From Epilithonimonas sp. JDS (GTDB lineage: Bacteria; Bacteroidota; Bacteroidia; Flavobacteriales; Weeksellaceae), in the NCBI RefSeq assembly GCF_021261315.1, contig NZ_JAJSAX010000006.1:124001-188000 (forward strand): a DNA stretch of 64,000 nt. Reading direction: 5' to 3'. The notes under the pieces were generated by a model. The model was not told the origin of the DNA. It did not search any database and saw nothing but the letters and a program-made list of their open reading frames with translations. The position numbers and the translations under genes are program-made. Below, piece after piece: positions 15,345-23,886 of this stretch (position 1 is the stretch's first letter; each line of letters opens with the position of its first letter).

Positions 15345-16301
15345 TTAATTTAATTTTTTTGAAATATTTTGGAATAAATCAGCCATCGTATCCTTGAGAT
15401 ATTTCGGTTCGATAATCTCCGCATAATCCGCAAAGGTAATCAACCAGCGCGGAAAACCCTCATCAATCCAACTCGTTTCGAAGGTGATGAGCATTCCATT
15501 TTCCGTTTCTTCATCGGAAATCCAGCCGTAATATTTCATCGAGTGCATAATGTGAGGCATTATTTTCTTCTCGACCAAAAGTTTGACCTGAACTTTTTCC
15601 GTATTCGATTTTTGCTTGTAATCTGCGACTTTTCCATATTCCTGATGAAAAGGATTCGCGGTTTTAATGATTTTCAAAATCCGGTCAACACGGAATTGTC
15701 GGTAATCTTTCCGCATCGTACAGAACGCCATCACATACCAATAATTGAATTCAAAAAAAATCCCAACCGCTTCAATGATTCGTTCCGAAGCTTCATTTTT
15801 TGCGCTTTCATAATTGATTTTTAGTTGCGTCTTCTCAGAAATACTTTCCAGAATGGTCGGAATTACATTTTTAATCGAATCCGTTTTTTCCGGCTGATAA
15901 GAATAGATGTTGATTTGATTTTCAATATCGGTCACCAGATTTTTCTCTGAATTCCGAAGGACAGATTTCACTTTTTCCATCGCCGAATTGTAATGCGAAC
16001 CGAGACTTTCGTGGGAGAAATTCTGCATCAGTTTTTCCGCTGTGATAAAGCTGAGAACTTCTTCTTTCGTAAACATCACGGGCGGCAGTTTGTAACCATC
16101 GACCAAAGAATAACCCGAACCAGCTTCCCCAAAAATCGGAATGCCTGCATTTTCCAAAGTTTTAATGTCTCTGTAAATTGTTCTGACACTCACCTCAAAT
16201 TTATCCGCCAAATCCTGCGCACGTACAGTCGGTTTGCTTTGCAATTGCACGAGAATCGAGGTGATGCGGTCTATTTTTTTTATGTAATGGTCTTCATTCA
16301 T
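15345..16301 (-). CDS. HTH/WYL-domain transcriptional regulator
   Basis: A 318-residue cytosolic regulator. Residues about 8-62 form a DeoR/HTH_11 winged helix (RAQDLADKFEVSVRTIYRDIKTLENAG), followed by the GIPIFGEAGSGYSL wing usual in YafY-like proteins. The middle holds a WYL-type ligand-binding domain (about 155-235), with NYWYVMAFCTMRKDYRQFRVDRI in place of the canonical WYL residues. Its start overlaps the stop of the ABC exporter gene by 8 bp, so it is translationally coupled to it; it probably controls this operon in response to a small ligand or nucleic acid. Confidence 0.9.
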   Translation of the reverse strand: MNEDHYIKKIDRITSILVQLQSKPTVRAQDLADKFEVSVRTIYRDIKTLENAGIPIFGEAGSGYSLVDGYKLPPVMFTKEEVLSFITAEKLMQNFSHESLGSHYNSAMEKVKSVLRNSEKNLVTDIENQINIYSYQPEKTDSIKNVIPTILESISEKTQLKINYESAKNEASERIIEAVGIFFEFNYWYVMAFCTMRKDYRQFRVDRILKIIKTANPFHQEYGKVADYKQKSNTEKVQVKLLVEKKIMPHIMHSMKYYGWISDEETENGMLITFETSWIDEGFPRWLITFADYAEIIEPKYLKDTMADLFQNISKKLN

Positions 16302-18102
16302 CTTTATAAGTTTTCACCAATCTATCAAGATTCAGACTTCTTGCAGATGCATCGAAAATTTCACGGTAAGTTCCATCTTTTTCATACAATTCTTCGTGTG
16401 TCCCGTTTTCTACAACTGCGCCTTTTTTCATTACATAAATCATATCCGAATCCAAAATCTGCGACAACGAATGTGAAATAATCACAACTGTTCGTCCTTG
16501 TTTTATCGCATCAAGAGAATTTTTAATTTGTTCCGTGGCAATTGCGTCCAGACTTGCAGTTGGTTCATCAAGGAAAATTATTGGCGGATTTTTCAGGAAC
16601 AATCTAGCGATGGCAATTCTTTGCTGTTGTCCGCCGGAAAGTTGCGTGGCGTCGTGGTTGTAAGCTTCTGGCAAATCCATAATCTGCTCGTGGAGATAGG
16701 CTTTGGTTGATGCTTCTTTTATTTCGTCAAAAGTGGCGTGAAGATTTCCGTAACGGATATTGTCCTCGATACTTCCTTTGAAAATGTGATTTTTTTGAAG
16801 AACCAATCCAAGGTCATCTCGCAGAAAGTCATTATCAAAATCATTCAGATTGTTCCCATCCAAAAGGATTTCACCGGAATCTGGTTCGTAGAATTTACAA
16901 AGCAAGTTGATGATTGTCGATTTTCCTGCGCCACTGAGTCCAACCAAAGCAGTCGTTTTCCCATTTTCGATTTTGAGGGAAACGTTGTGAAGCGCTTTCA
17001 TTCCGTTTGGATAGGTGAAATCCACATTTTTGATTTCGAAATTTCCTTTGATTGGAATATTGTTGATGGTTCCGTTCGGTTCGGTTTCCTCATCGGCGTT
17101 CAGGATTTCAAAATAACCTTCGGCATAAATAAAAGCGTCATTCATATCATCATAAATCCTGTGAAGCTGACGAATGGGCGCAGAAACGTTGTTGAACAAC
17201 ATAATGTGAAGCATAATCGCACCAATCGTCATCTGCTGGTCCAGCACAAGATAGACGGTCAAAAGGATAATCAAAACAACGCCGAATTGCTCGATGAAAG
17301 TTTTCAAACCGTCATAGATAAAACTCGTTCGTCGGGTGTAAAGTTGGCTTTCCATCAGCTTCATCTGAAGATTGTATTGCTTGCTTCCTTCAAATTTTTC
17401 TCGGACAAAACTCTTGATGACCATTATCGAATTAATCAAATTCAAAAGTCCGGAAGTTTTCTGCTCACGCTGATTTCTGAGTGTTCGTCTTACATTTCCT
17501 AATTTTTTAGCTTGTCTTGATGTAACATAAAAATAAATCGGAATTACAAAAGTTGAGACCAAACCGACGTAAACATTCTGCATATACATCACAATCAGCG
17601 CAATAATCGCCGTGGAAAAAAGCGGAAGAATATCGATGAAGAAATTTTGAACGAGTTTTGTGAGGCTTTCAATTCCTCGGTCGATTCGGATTTGAAGTTT
17701 TCCTGATTCGTGGTTTTCGTCGTTGTAATAGGCGATTCGGTAAGTCAGGATTTTGTTGATAGCTTCTTGTGCGAGTTCTGAACTGACATTTATTCTAATC
17801 TTTTCCCCATAAAATTTCTGCCCAAATTGAATGAAAATATTCGCCAATTCTTTTCCCAAAAGTATGATTGAAATTAAGGTTAAAACGTGAATTCCTTGTT
17901 CCATCGGATTGGGAAGTTGCGTGAGTTTGGTCACTTCGTCCACCGTGTATTTCAAAACCAGAGGATTGACCTGAGCGAACAAAGCGCCGATGAAAGTCAA
18001 GGCCAAAGTCACAAAAATCATCATTCGGTAAGGTTTGATGAAGCGTCGCAACTGCTGATAAATATGAATGAGATTGGTGGTTTTTTGAAACGGCTTTTTC
18101 AT
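16294..18102 (-). CDS. ABC exporter, fused permease and ATPase
   Basis: A 602-residue MsbA/multidrug-type half transporter that would act as a dimer in the inner membrane. Six membrane helices span about residues 25-310. The ATPase domain has Walker A GLSGAGKST (388-396), signature LSGGQQQR (488-495), Walker B IIFLDEPTAS (508-517) and switch His544. The ATG at 18102 is the natural start. It is the first gene of a tight operon with a WYL regulator (8-bp overlap) and an Ntn amide hydrolase (6 bp on), suggesting export plus breakdown of a small amide compound. The actual substrate cannot be read from the sequence. Confidence 0.93.
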   Translation of the reverse strand: MKKPFQKTTNLIHIYQQLRRFIKPYRMMIFVTLALTFIGALFAQVNPLVLKYTVDEVTKLTQLPNPMEQGIHVLTLISIILLGKELANIFIQFGQKFYGEKIRINVSSELAQEAINKILTYRIAYYNDENHESGKLQIRIDRGIESLTKLVQNFFIDILPLFSTAIIALIVMYMQNVYVGLVSTFVIPIYFYVTSRQAKKLGNVRRTLRNQREQKTSGLLNLINSIMVIKSFVREKFEGSKQYNLQMKLMESQLYTRRTSFIYDGLKTFIEQFGVVLIILLTVYLVLDQQMTIGAIMLHIMLFNNVSAPIRQLHRIYDDMNDAFIYAEGYFEILNADEETEPNGTINNIPIKGNFEIKNVDFTYPNGMKALHNVSLKIENGKTTALVGLSGAGKSTIINLLCKFYEPDSGEILLDGNNLNDFDNDFLRDDLGLVLQKNHIFKGSIEDNIRYGNLHATFDEIKEASTKAYLHEQIMDLPEAYNHDATQLSGGQQQRIAIARLFLKNPPIIFLDEPTASLDAIATEQIKNSLDAIKQGRTVVIISHSLSQILDSDMIYVMKKGAVVENGTHEELYEKDGTYREIFDASARSLNLDRLVKTYKDE

Positions 18103-18128
18103 TTGTACAATTTAAGGATTAATTTAAA

Positions 18129-18230
18129 AACCACATAGGCACATAGGAAATGCATAATAAAATTAAGCTTAAATAGCTATTTGAACTTTTAGAAAAAATT
18201 GTTTTAAAATTCTATTGTGCCTATGTGGTT
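18129..18230. repeat. Terminal-inverted-repeat element family B, copy 3
   Basis: The left arm AACCACATAGGCACATAG (18129-18146) equals the other copies; the right arm CTATTGTGCCTATGTGGTT (18212-18230) has one inserted base and matches the left arm perfectly over CACATAGGCACA. It separates two divergent genes. Confidence 0.85.
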
Positions 18231-18270
18231 CAAAAATAAAAAGTTTAATTTTATACAATAATATTTCAGA

Positions 18271-18843
18271 ATGAAAATATATACAAAAACAGGCGACAAA
18301 GGCGAAACTGGACTTTACGGCGGAAGCAGAATCTCCAAAGCCAGCGCAAGGGTGGAATCTTACGGCAACATCGATGAACTGAATGCGAACATTGGCGTGG
18401 CGAAATCACATATTGATGATGAAGCTGTGATTGCTCAACTCAAAAAAATCCAGTTTGACCTTTTTACAGTTGGTTCGGAAGCTTCGACGCCGATTGATAA
18501 ATTGTTTATGGCTAATGGAAAAGCCAGATTGCCATTGGTGATTTCAGACAAAGAAATCGAAGAGTTGGAAAATTGGATGGATGCAATGGAAGAGAAAGTG
18601 GAACCTTTGCAATATTTCATTTTGCCTGGCGGTGGTAAAGCATCGACGTTTCTTCACGTGGCGAGAACCGTTTGCAGACGTGCAGAACGCAGTTTGGTTT
18701 TCCTGAATCAGTCGGAAGAAGTGCGAGCGGAATTAATCAAATATTTGAATCGTTTGTCGGATTATTTTTTTGTTTTGGCGAGATATGTTTCGAAATTGAA
18801 TAATGAGCCGGAGGAATATTGGAATCCTAATGATAGAAAATGA
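18271..18843 (+). CDS. Cob(I)alamin adenosyltransferase, PduO type
   Basis: A 190-residue cytosolic enzyme that makes adenosylcobalamin from cob(I)alamin and ATP. The ATP-binding N-terminus TKTGDKGETGLYGG (5-18), VESYGNIDELNA (28-39) and the ARTVCRRAER helix (131-140) are the family's defining motifs. A tail EEYW completes the usual length. It would serve B12-dependent enzymes and fits the cobalamin uptake operon at 59648-62790. No riboswitch is visible in front of it; the upstream spacer holds a family B repeat. A small lipoprotein gene and thiamine pyrophosphokinase follow. Confidence 0.94.
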   Translation: MKIYTKTGDKGETGLYGGSRISKASARVESYGNIDELNANIGVAKSHIDDEAVIAQLKKIQFDLFTVGSEASTPIDKLFMANGKARLPLVISDKEIEELENWMDAMEEKVEPLQYFILPGGGKASTFLHVARTVCRRAERSLVFLNQSEEVRAELIKYLNRLSDYFFVLARYVSKLNNEPEEYWNPNDRK

Positions 18844-18847
18844 TTTT

Positions 18848-18867
18848 AACCACAAAAGTCACAAAAG
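18848..18867 (+). repeat. Solo arm, family B-like (AACCACAAAAGTCACAAAAG)
   Basis: This 20-mer is the exact reverse complement of 53069-53088. It shares the AACCACA start with family B arms, suggesting a related repeat of which only one arm remains. Confidence 0.6.
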
Positions 18868-18905
18868 CTTACTGAATTTTACTTTAATTTTTTTTTAAAA
18901 ACGCG

Positions 18906-19034
18906 ATGAAAAAACTGATTCTAATACTACTTGGAGCAAGTCTTCTAACTTCTTGTAAGGTTTCTAAACCAACAAACGAAAGTGAAAAAGGCTTTTTCTT
19001 CAAAATGAAACATAAAAAAGATAGTGAAAAATAA
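18906..19034 (+). CDS. Very small lipoprotein (42 aa)
   Basis: The ATG at 18906 opens a 42-codon frame, MKKLILILLGASLLTSC, a clear lipoprotein signal with Cys17, followed by KVSKPTNESEKGF and a basic tail. The final 11 bp overlap the GTG start of the thiamine pyrophosphokinase gene, so translation of the two is probably coupled. The function is unknown. Small lipoproteins of this size are common in Bacteroidota and often missed. Confidence 0.65.
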   Translation: MKKLILILLGASLLTSCKVSKPTNESEKGFFFKMKHKKDSEK

Positions 19035-19653
19035 AGCATTACTTTTCATCAACGGAGAACCACCAAAAGAATTTCCAAATCTGTCAGATTATGAGTTGAT
19101 TGCTTGTACAGATGGCGCTTTTCATTATTTGAAGGAATTGAGTTTCTCATTAGAAAAATTGGATTTTATTTCGGGCGATTTTGATTCATTTAAATTGGAA
19201 ACGCTTCGAGAGCCTCAGCGTGACAGCTTTGAAATCATCGAAACACCCGACCAAAACAAAACGGATTTTCACAAAGCGATAGAAATTATTCTTGGAAAAG
19301 GTTTTGAAAATATCGATGTTTACGGCGCGAGTGGAGGAGAGCAAGACCATTTTCTTGGAAACTTGAGCGTCGCTTTTTTCTTTAAAGATAAAGTGAATCT
19401 TAGATTTTTTGATAATTATTCGTCATATTATTTTATTCCAAGAGAATTCTCAATTTCTGATGTGAAGGACAAGATGATTTCATTAATGCCTTTTCCAATT
19501 GCTAAAAATATTGAAACACAAGGTTTGAAATGGCCTTTATATAATGAAGATTTGATTCTCGGTGAAAGAATTGGAACGAGGAATATCGCAGAGAATCAGG
19601 AAGTTTCCATTAAATATAAAGAAGGTGATTTGCTGATTTTTGTTGGGAAATGA
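19024..19653 (+). CDS. Thiamine pyrophosphokinase (GTG start)
   Basis: A 209-residue cytosolic enzyme that makes thiamine diphosphate from thiamine and ATP. Motifs are TDGA (29-32), ISGDFDS (49-55), DQNKTDFHKAI (76-86) and GASGGEQDHFLGN (101-113), all typical of the catalytic domain; the C-terminal third is the thiamine-binding part. The start is a GTG inside the last codons of the small lipoprotein gene; the first ATG would remove essential sequence. The family assignment is firm. Confidence 0.92.
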   Translation: MKNKALLFINGEPPKEFPNLSDYELIACTDGAFHYLKELSFSLEKLDFISGDFDSFKLETLREPQRDSFEIIETPDQNKTDFHKAIEIILGKGFENIDVYGASGGEQDHFLGNLSVAFFFKDKVNLRFFDNYSSYYFIPREFSISDVKDKMISLMPFPIAKNIETQGLKWPLYNEDLILGERIGTRNIAENQEVSIKYKEGDLLIFVGK

Positions 19654-19743
19654 TTCATCATTTTTTATAGAATTATTAACGTAGAAATTCAGTTTTTTTA
19701 ATCATTTTTGTACCGTAAAACAATTAACTTTTTTTAGCCGGAA

Positions 19744-21135
19744 ATGAAAATAAAATATTCTGAACTAATTGACCAAACGCTTTATTTTCCTACAGAAGAA
19801 TTCAATGTAGAAGAAAATAATCTGAAATTCCACGATATCAACCTGATGGAAGTTGTGGAAAAATTTGGAACTCCTTTGAAGTTCAATTATTTACCAAAGA
19901 TTTCTCAGAATATTGAAAGGGCAAAATTCTGGTTCAAAGAAGCTTTTGAAAAGAACGATTACCAAAAGACCTACAGATATTGCTACTGTACGAAGTCCAG
20001 CCATTTTGCGTTCGTTGTGGAAGAAGCGTTGAAGAATGACATCAGTCTGGAAACGTCTTCCGCTTACGATATGGACATCGTGAAATCCCTTTATGATAAA
20101 GGAAAAGTAGATAAAAGTATCGAAGTGATTTGTAACGGTTTCAAAACTGATGACTATTTAACCAAAATCTCAGATTTAATCAACAGCGGTTTCGAAAATA
20201 TCACTCCGATTCTGGATAATTATAGAGAGCTGGATAAGCTGACAGAAAGTATCGACAGGACTTTTGACATTGGAATCAGAATTGCTTCTGAGGAGGAACC
20301 GAAATTCGAATTTTATACCTCAAGATTAGGAATCGGATACAAAGATATCATCCCATATTACAGCCAGAAAATTGCGGAACACCCAAATGCGAGGCTGAAA
20401 ATGCTTCACTTTTTCATTAATACCGGAATCAAGGACACGGCGTATTACTGGAATGAATTGTACAAATGTCTCCGCGTTTACGCAAGATTGAAGAAGATTG
20501 CGCCGGAAGTGGATTCACTTAATATTGGTGGCGGTTTTCCGATCAAAACATCGCTTAATTTCGATTATGACTATCAATATATGGTCAATGAGATTGTGTC
20601 TCAAATTAAGAAATTCTGTGAGGAAGAAGGTGTTGAAGAACCAAATATATACACGGAATTCGGAAGTTTTACCGTTGGAGAAAGTGGAGGCCATTTATAT
20701 AAAATTATTTCTCAGAAACGTCAGAACGACAGAGAAAAATGGAATATGATTGATTCATCTTTTATGACGACTTTGCCGGACACTTGGGCGATTTCCCGTC
20801 ACTTCATTATGTTGCCATTGAATCGTTGGGAAGATTCTTACGAAAGAGTTTTTCTTGGTGGATTGACTTGTGATTCAGATGATTACTACAATTCTGAGCA
20901 ACATACGAATGCGATTTATCTTCCGGTTTTCAATGAGACAAAATCTTTGTACATCGGATTTTTCCATACAGGCGCTTATCAGGAAACAATTGGAGGTTAC
21001 GGCGGTGTTCACCACTGTCTGATGCCTCAGCCAAAGCATATTTTGATTGATAAAGACGAAGACGGGAATCTGACTTACGAGCTTTTCCGTGAGGAGCAAA
21101 GGCCGGAAGACGTTTTGAAACTTTTGGGATATTAA
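19744..21135 (+). CDS. speA: Arginine decarboxylase (alanine-racemase fold)
   Basis: A 463-residue PLP enzyme of the biosynthetic SpeA/DABA-decarboxylase group making agmatine for polyamine synthesis. The N-terminal barrel carries the PLP Lys in YCYCTKSSHF (Lys84), DSLNIGGGFP supplies phosphate binding and EFGSFTVG follows; near the end TCDSDDYYN (substrate-side Cys-Asp) is present. The protein is shorter than the 630-residue E. coli SpeA because it lacks the inserted domain, as is usual in Flavobacteriia. It could also act on a related basic amino acid. A perfect-stem terminator follows. Confidence 0.9.
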   Translation: MKIKYSELIDQTLYFPTEEFNVEENNLKFHDINLMEVVEKFGTPLKFNYLPKISQNIERAKFWFKEAFEKNDYQKTYRYCYCTKSSHFAFVVEEALKNDISLETSSAYDMDIVKSLYDKGKVDKSIEVICNGFKTDDYLTKISDLINSGFENITPILDNYRELDKLTESIDRTFDIGIRIASEEEPKFEFYTSRLGIGYKDIIPYYSQKIAEHPNARLKMLHFFINTGIKDTAYYWNELYKCLRVYARLKKIAPEVDSLNIGGGFPIKTSLNFDYDYQYMVNEIVSQIKKFCEEEGVEEPNIYTEFGSFTVGESGGHLYKIISQKRQNDREKWNMIDSSFMTTLPDTWAISRHFIMLPLNRWEDSYERVFLGGLTCDSDDYYNSEQHTNAIYLPVFNETKSLYIGFFHTGAYQETIGGYGGVHHCLMPQPKHILIDKDEDGNLTYELFREEQRPEDVLKLLGY

Positions 21136-21198
21136 AATATCAACTGATTTGAATTTTTAATCAACAATTTAAAGTAACAGAATCTAAATTGTAAGCAT

Positions 21199-21232
21199 AA
21201 AAAAAGGCTTTTCAAATTTGAAAAGCCTTTTT
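21199..21232. terminator. Bidirectional terminator between convergent genes
   Basis: AAAAAGGCTTTTCAAA and TTTGAAAAGCCTTTTT form a perfect 16-bp inverted repeat that serves the speA-like gene and the T9SS cargo gene. Confidence 0.88.
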
Positions 21233-21249
21233 TGTATAATGACGAAAAT

Positions 21250-22521
21250 CTATTTTTTGATGATTTTCTCTGTCGTTTTTGTACCATTGATATCGGTCAT
21301 TATCAGCAAGTAATTTCCGCTGTTGATGTTCGAAATATCAAATTCTCTTTCATTAGCATCTAAAGTTCTGATGATTTTACCGCTATAATCTGAAAGCTTA
21401 ATTTCTGTGAATTTTTTATCCGTATCAATCTTCAAATAATTGGAAACAGGATTAGGATAAACAGTGATTTTGTTCGCCTTCAAAAGATTTTCCACAGCCA
21501 ATGATTTGTCTTTTACAATCACAATTTTGCCTGTCGTTACGTCGGTGCCGTAGTTGTAGGAGTATGTTGTGAAAGCGTAGCAACCAGCGCCACAAGAAGT
21601 CATCGATTCTGTGCTTCCTTGAACGTTTGGAATAGGTGTGCTGTCTTTTAACAAGAAAGTATTTGGATTGAATCTTTTGAAAGTGATATTGCCAGAAGAA
21701 TATTCAGAACTTGCATACGCTACAGATTGAGTGGCTGTGTCAAAAGCATTGGCACCAGATGTGTTCGTAAATTGACCCAGAAGGAATGGTGTTCCAGAAG
21801 AGATATCTACTACTTTACCTTCTGTAGAATACAAAAAATTACCTTCTCTTATAAAATCAGAACTGAAGCTGGAAAAAAGATTGGGGTAAACAGTGCCTTG
21901 CGTTGCTCCTGCAGCGGAAATGTTGATTTTTCTCAAACCAGACTCAGTAGATTCATTATTATATCCCCAAAGTAGATTGTTACTTGCAAATTCGATTCTA
22001 TTGCTTCCGGTGTGATCTTGGGTAGTAGTTGCTCTTCTCACATCGTTGTCATAGATTGCAACGCCTTCGTGTTTTGGAGAGAAACCTACGTTTCTTCTAG
22101 AGATTGCAATTGTATTAGGATTTCCTGGCATCACCTCCATATCTTCTACAAACAAAGCTCCAAGTGAAGGATCAGCGCCTAATGAGAATTGTAAATTTAC
22201 AGATTTGCTGGCAATGTCCCATCTTCTTACTAGAGAGGCACTGTCAAAACCAACGTATAGATACTGATTGTTATCAGAAATAGCCAGTACATTTGGTTCG
22301 CTGCCAATGAAATAAGTCGTTTCAAGAGTTTGGCTTACCGGATCGATGACGCCGATGCTGTTTCCGTTTGCGCCATTGGCACTTGGAATACTGGCGTAGA
22401 TTTTTTTCGCATTTGAGTCATAAATGACCTGATTTGCAATGATGTCGAGGACTTTCACTTCTAACTGAGCGTTGCAAAATAATCCTGCGAAAAGTAATGA
22501 AAATGATAGAGTTGTACGCAT
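21250..22521 (-). CDS. Secreted beta-propeller protein with T9SS sorting domain
   Basis: A 423-residue exported protein. A signal peptide (MRTTLSFSLLFAGLFCNAQ) is followed by YncE/SMP-30-like propeller repeats (NSIGVIDPVSQTLETTYFIG, NVLAISDNNQYLYVGFD). The last 75 residues form a type A T9SS sorting domain: ITVYPNPVSNYLKI, a middle LSDYSGKIIRTL, and a final IIKK. It would cross the outer membrane by the type IX system and remain on the surface or be released. The frame extends to a TTG at 22536, but the ATG at 22521 starts a perfect signal peptide. Its substrate or partner is unknown. Confidence 0.9.
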   Translation of the reverse strand: MRTTLSFSLLFAGLFCNAQLEVKVLDIIANQVIYDSNAKKIYASIPSANGANGNSIGVIDPVSQTLETTYFIGSEPNVLAISDNNQYLYVGFDSASLVRRWDIASKSVNLQFSLGADPSLGALFVEDMEVMPGNPNTIAISRRNVGFSPKHEGVAIYDNDVRRATTTQDHTGSNRIEFASNNLLWGYNNESTESGLRKINISAAGATQGTVYPNLFSSFSSDFIREGNFLYSTEGKVVDISSGTPFLLGQFTNTSGANAFDTATQSVAYASSEYSSGNITFKRFNPNTFLLKDSTPIPNVQGSTESMTSCGAGCYAFTTYSYNYGTDVTTGKIVIVKDKSLAVENLLKANKITVYPNPVSNYLKIDTDKKFTEIKLSDYSGKIIRTLDANEREFDISNINSGNYLLIMTDINGTKTTEKIIKK

Positions 22522-22602
22522 TAATTTTTTTTGCAAAAATACAGTTTTAATTTATAACTGAATGGTTTTGGAATAAATAAAGCATACTTTAAATGTTAAA
22601 AA

Positions 22603-22631
22603 AAAGCGTCCCGATTTTTTCAGGACGCTTT
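22603..22631. terminator. Terminator of the nitroreductase gene
   Basis: AAAGCGTCC pairs with GGACGCTTT; A- and T-runs flank both sides, so it may work in either direction. Confidence 0.8.
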
Positions 22632-22636
22632 CTATT

Positions 22637-23269
22637 TTATTTGATTTCTGTGATGAATTCTTCGCTTGGTGTTCTGTATTTTTTCAGATTTACCAACCAG
22701 TCACCGCTGGTGTCTCTGTATCCTAAAGGCAGCAGGACAACACTTTTCAGTCCTTTTTCTGCAAATCCTAACAATTCGTCTAGAGCTTGGTTGTTAAAAC
22801 CTTCCATTGGCGTAGCGTCTACTTTTTGTTCAGCTGCGGCTGCGATCGCCAGTCCGAAAGAGATGTAAGCCTGTTTCGCAGCGTGCGTTGCGTGCCATTC
22901 GCTGCCAAGTGGTTCGTACATTCCCCAAAGATTTGCTTTGTAATCGTCCATCGTTTCGGTGGGAATTCCTCTTTCTTTCGTCGTTTTTTCGAAAACATCG
23001 GAAATGCTGTTGTGAGAATAACCGTCCCAAGCTGCCCAGACTAACAGGTGTGAACCATCGATGATCTGACCTTGCCCATAAGCAATCGGCTGAATTTGCT
23101 CTAATAATTCTTTGTTGGTGATCACAAAAATCCGGTATGGCTGTAAACCAGAAGAAGATGGAGCCAGTCTTGCAGCTTCCAAAATGTAATCTACTTTATC
23201 TTGAGAAACGGGTTCGCCATTCATTTTCTTTGTTGCGTAACGCCAGTTCAAGTCTTCTAATAAACTCAT
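22637..23269 (-). CDS. NAD(P)H-dependent nitroreductase family oxidoreductase
   Basis: A 210-residue FMN enzyme of the NfsB type. The N-terminal WRYATKKMNGEPVSQDKVDYI and RLAPSSSGLQPYRIFVI supply the FMN phosphate-binding residues, and the C-terminal VVLLPLGYRDTSGDW is the usual second FMN contact. It would reduce nitro compounds, quinones or flavins. The start is the ATG at 23269; two further codons lead to a TTG. It is divergent from an HxlR regulator gene, a common pairing for electrophile-responsive reductases. Confidence 0.92.
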   Translation of the reverse strand: MSLLEDLNWRYATKKMNGEPVSQDKVDYILEAARLAPSSSGLQPYRIFVITNKELLEQIQPIAYGQGQIIDGSHLLVWAAWDGYSHNSISDVFEKTTKERGIPTETMDDYKANLWGMYEPLGSEWHATHAAKQAYISFGLAIAAAAEQKVDATPMEGFNNQALDELLGFAEKGLKSVVLLPLGYRDTSGDWLVNLKKYRTPSEEFITEIK

Positions 23270-23296
23270 TTTCAATATTTTTTTAAATTGAGCTTA

Positions 23297-23304
23297 CAAA
23301 GTTA
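23297..23304 (-). promoter_or_regulatory. -7 box of the nitroreductase gene
   Basis: The minus strand reads TAACTTTG, 27 bp upstream of the ATG at 23269. Confidence 0.55.
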
Positions 23305-23306
23305 AG

Positions 23307-23363
23307 TAAGAAAAGTTTATTTTTGTAATGAGGTTACGAAAAGTTATCATTACTAAAAAGTTA
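23307..23363. promoter_or_regulatory. Candidate HxlR operator repeats in the divergent spacer
   Basis: Three similar units occur: TAAGAAAAGTTT (23307-23318), TTACGAAAAGTTA (23334-23346) and TTACTAAAAAGTTA (23350-23363). A plus-strand -7 box, TATTTTTG at 23318-23325, lies between them. Repeats around both promoters are what a divergent HxlR-controlled pair would show; the operator role is an inference. Confidence 0.5.
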
Positions 23364-23444
23364 CCTAATTGATAATTAAATGCTTATATGATTTTCGAAT
23401 TTGATTTCTTATCATATATCAATAAGATTAATGGTTATTTAAAT

Positions 23445-23801
23445 ATGAAAGTTATGAAAATAAAATGCTGCAAAACCAATATGATGGCCGTCCAGGATAC
23501 GATGGATGTTTTGAAAGGCCGTTGGAAGATGCACATCATCGCCGCACTGTGCTATGATAAAATGAGATTTTCCGATTTGCAGAAAGAAATTGAAGGAATT
23601 TCTGCAAAAATGCTGAGCAGTGAATTGAAAGATCTGGAAGTCAATCAATTGCTGAAAAGAACAGTGCTCAAAACCCAGCCTGTAAGTGTAGAATATGAAC
23701 TGACAGAATATGGCTACACGTTGAAAAAAGTCATAGAAAATCTCGCAGATTGGGGAATTCAGCACCGAAAAAGAATTGTTGGAAAGGTATTGGAAAACTA
23801 A
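23445..23801 (+). CDS. HxlR family transcriptional regulator
   Basis: A 118-residue winged-helix regulator. DVLKGRWKMHIIAAL and RFSDLQKEIEGISAKMLSSELKDLEVNQLL are the HxlR hallmark, and VEYELTEYGYTLKKVIENLADWG is the wing and dimer helix. A Cys pair near the N-terminus (KIKCCKTN) is the position used by several HxlR proteins to sense electrophiles or oxidants. The frame is open to 23388, but the preceding residues are unlike the family; the ATG at 23445 (or the one three codons later) is preferred. It faces the nitroreductase gene and probably controls it. Confidence 0.9.
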   Translation: MKVMKIKCCKTNMMAVQDTMDVLKGRWKMHIIAALCYDKMRFSDLQKEIEGISAKMLSSELKDLEVNQLLKRTVLKTQPVSVEYELTEYGYTLKKVIENLADWGIQHRKRIVGKVLEN

Positions 23802-23886
23802 TCTAATTTTAATCTAAATTAATTTTTTAAATTGGATTGATCTTAGAATTTTTTATCTTTAAACCTTGTCTTTGATTTTATAAAAA

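Noticed and set aside
16738-17502. A 254-codon plus-strand frame
   Set aside because: It is antisense to the ABC exporter, which has complete Walker and signature motifs.
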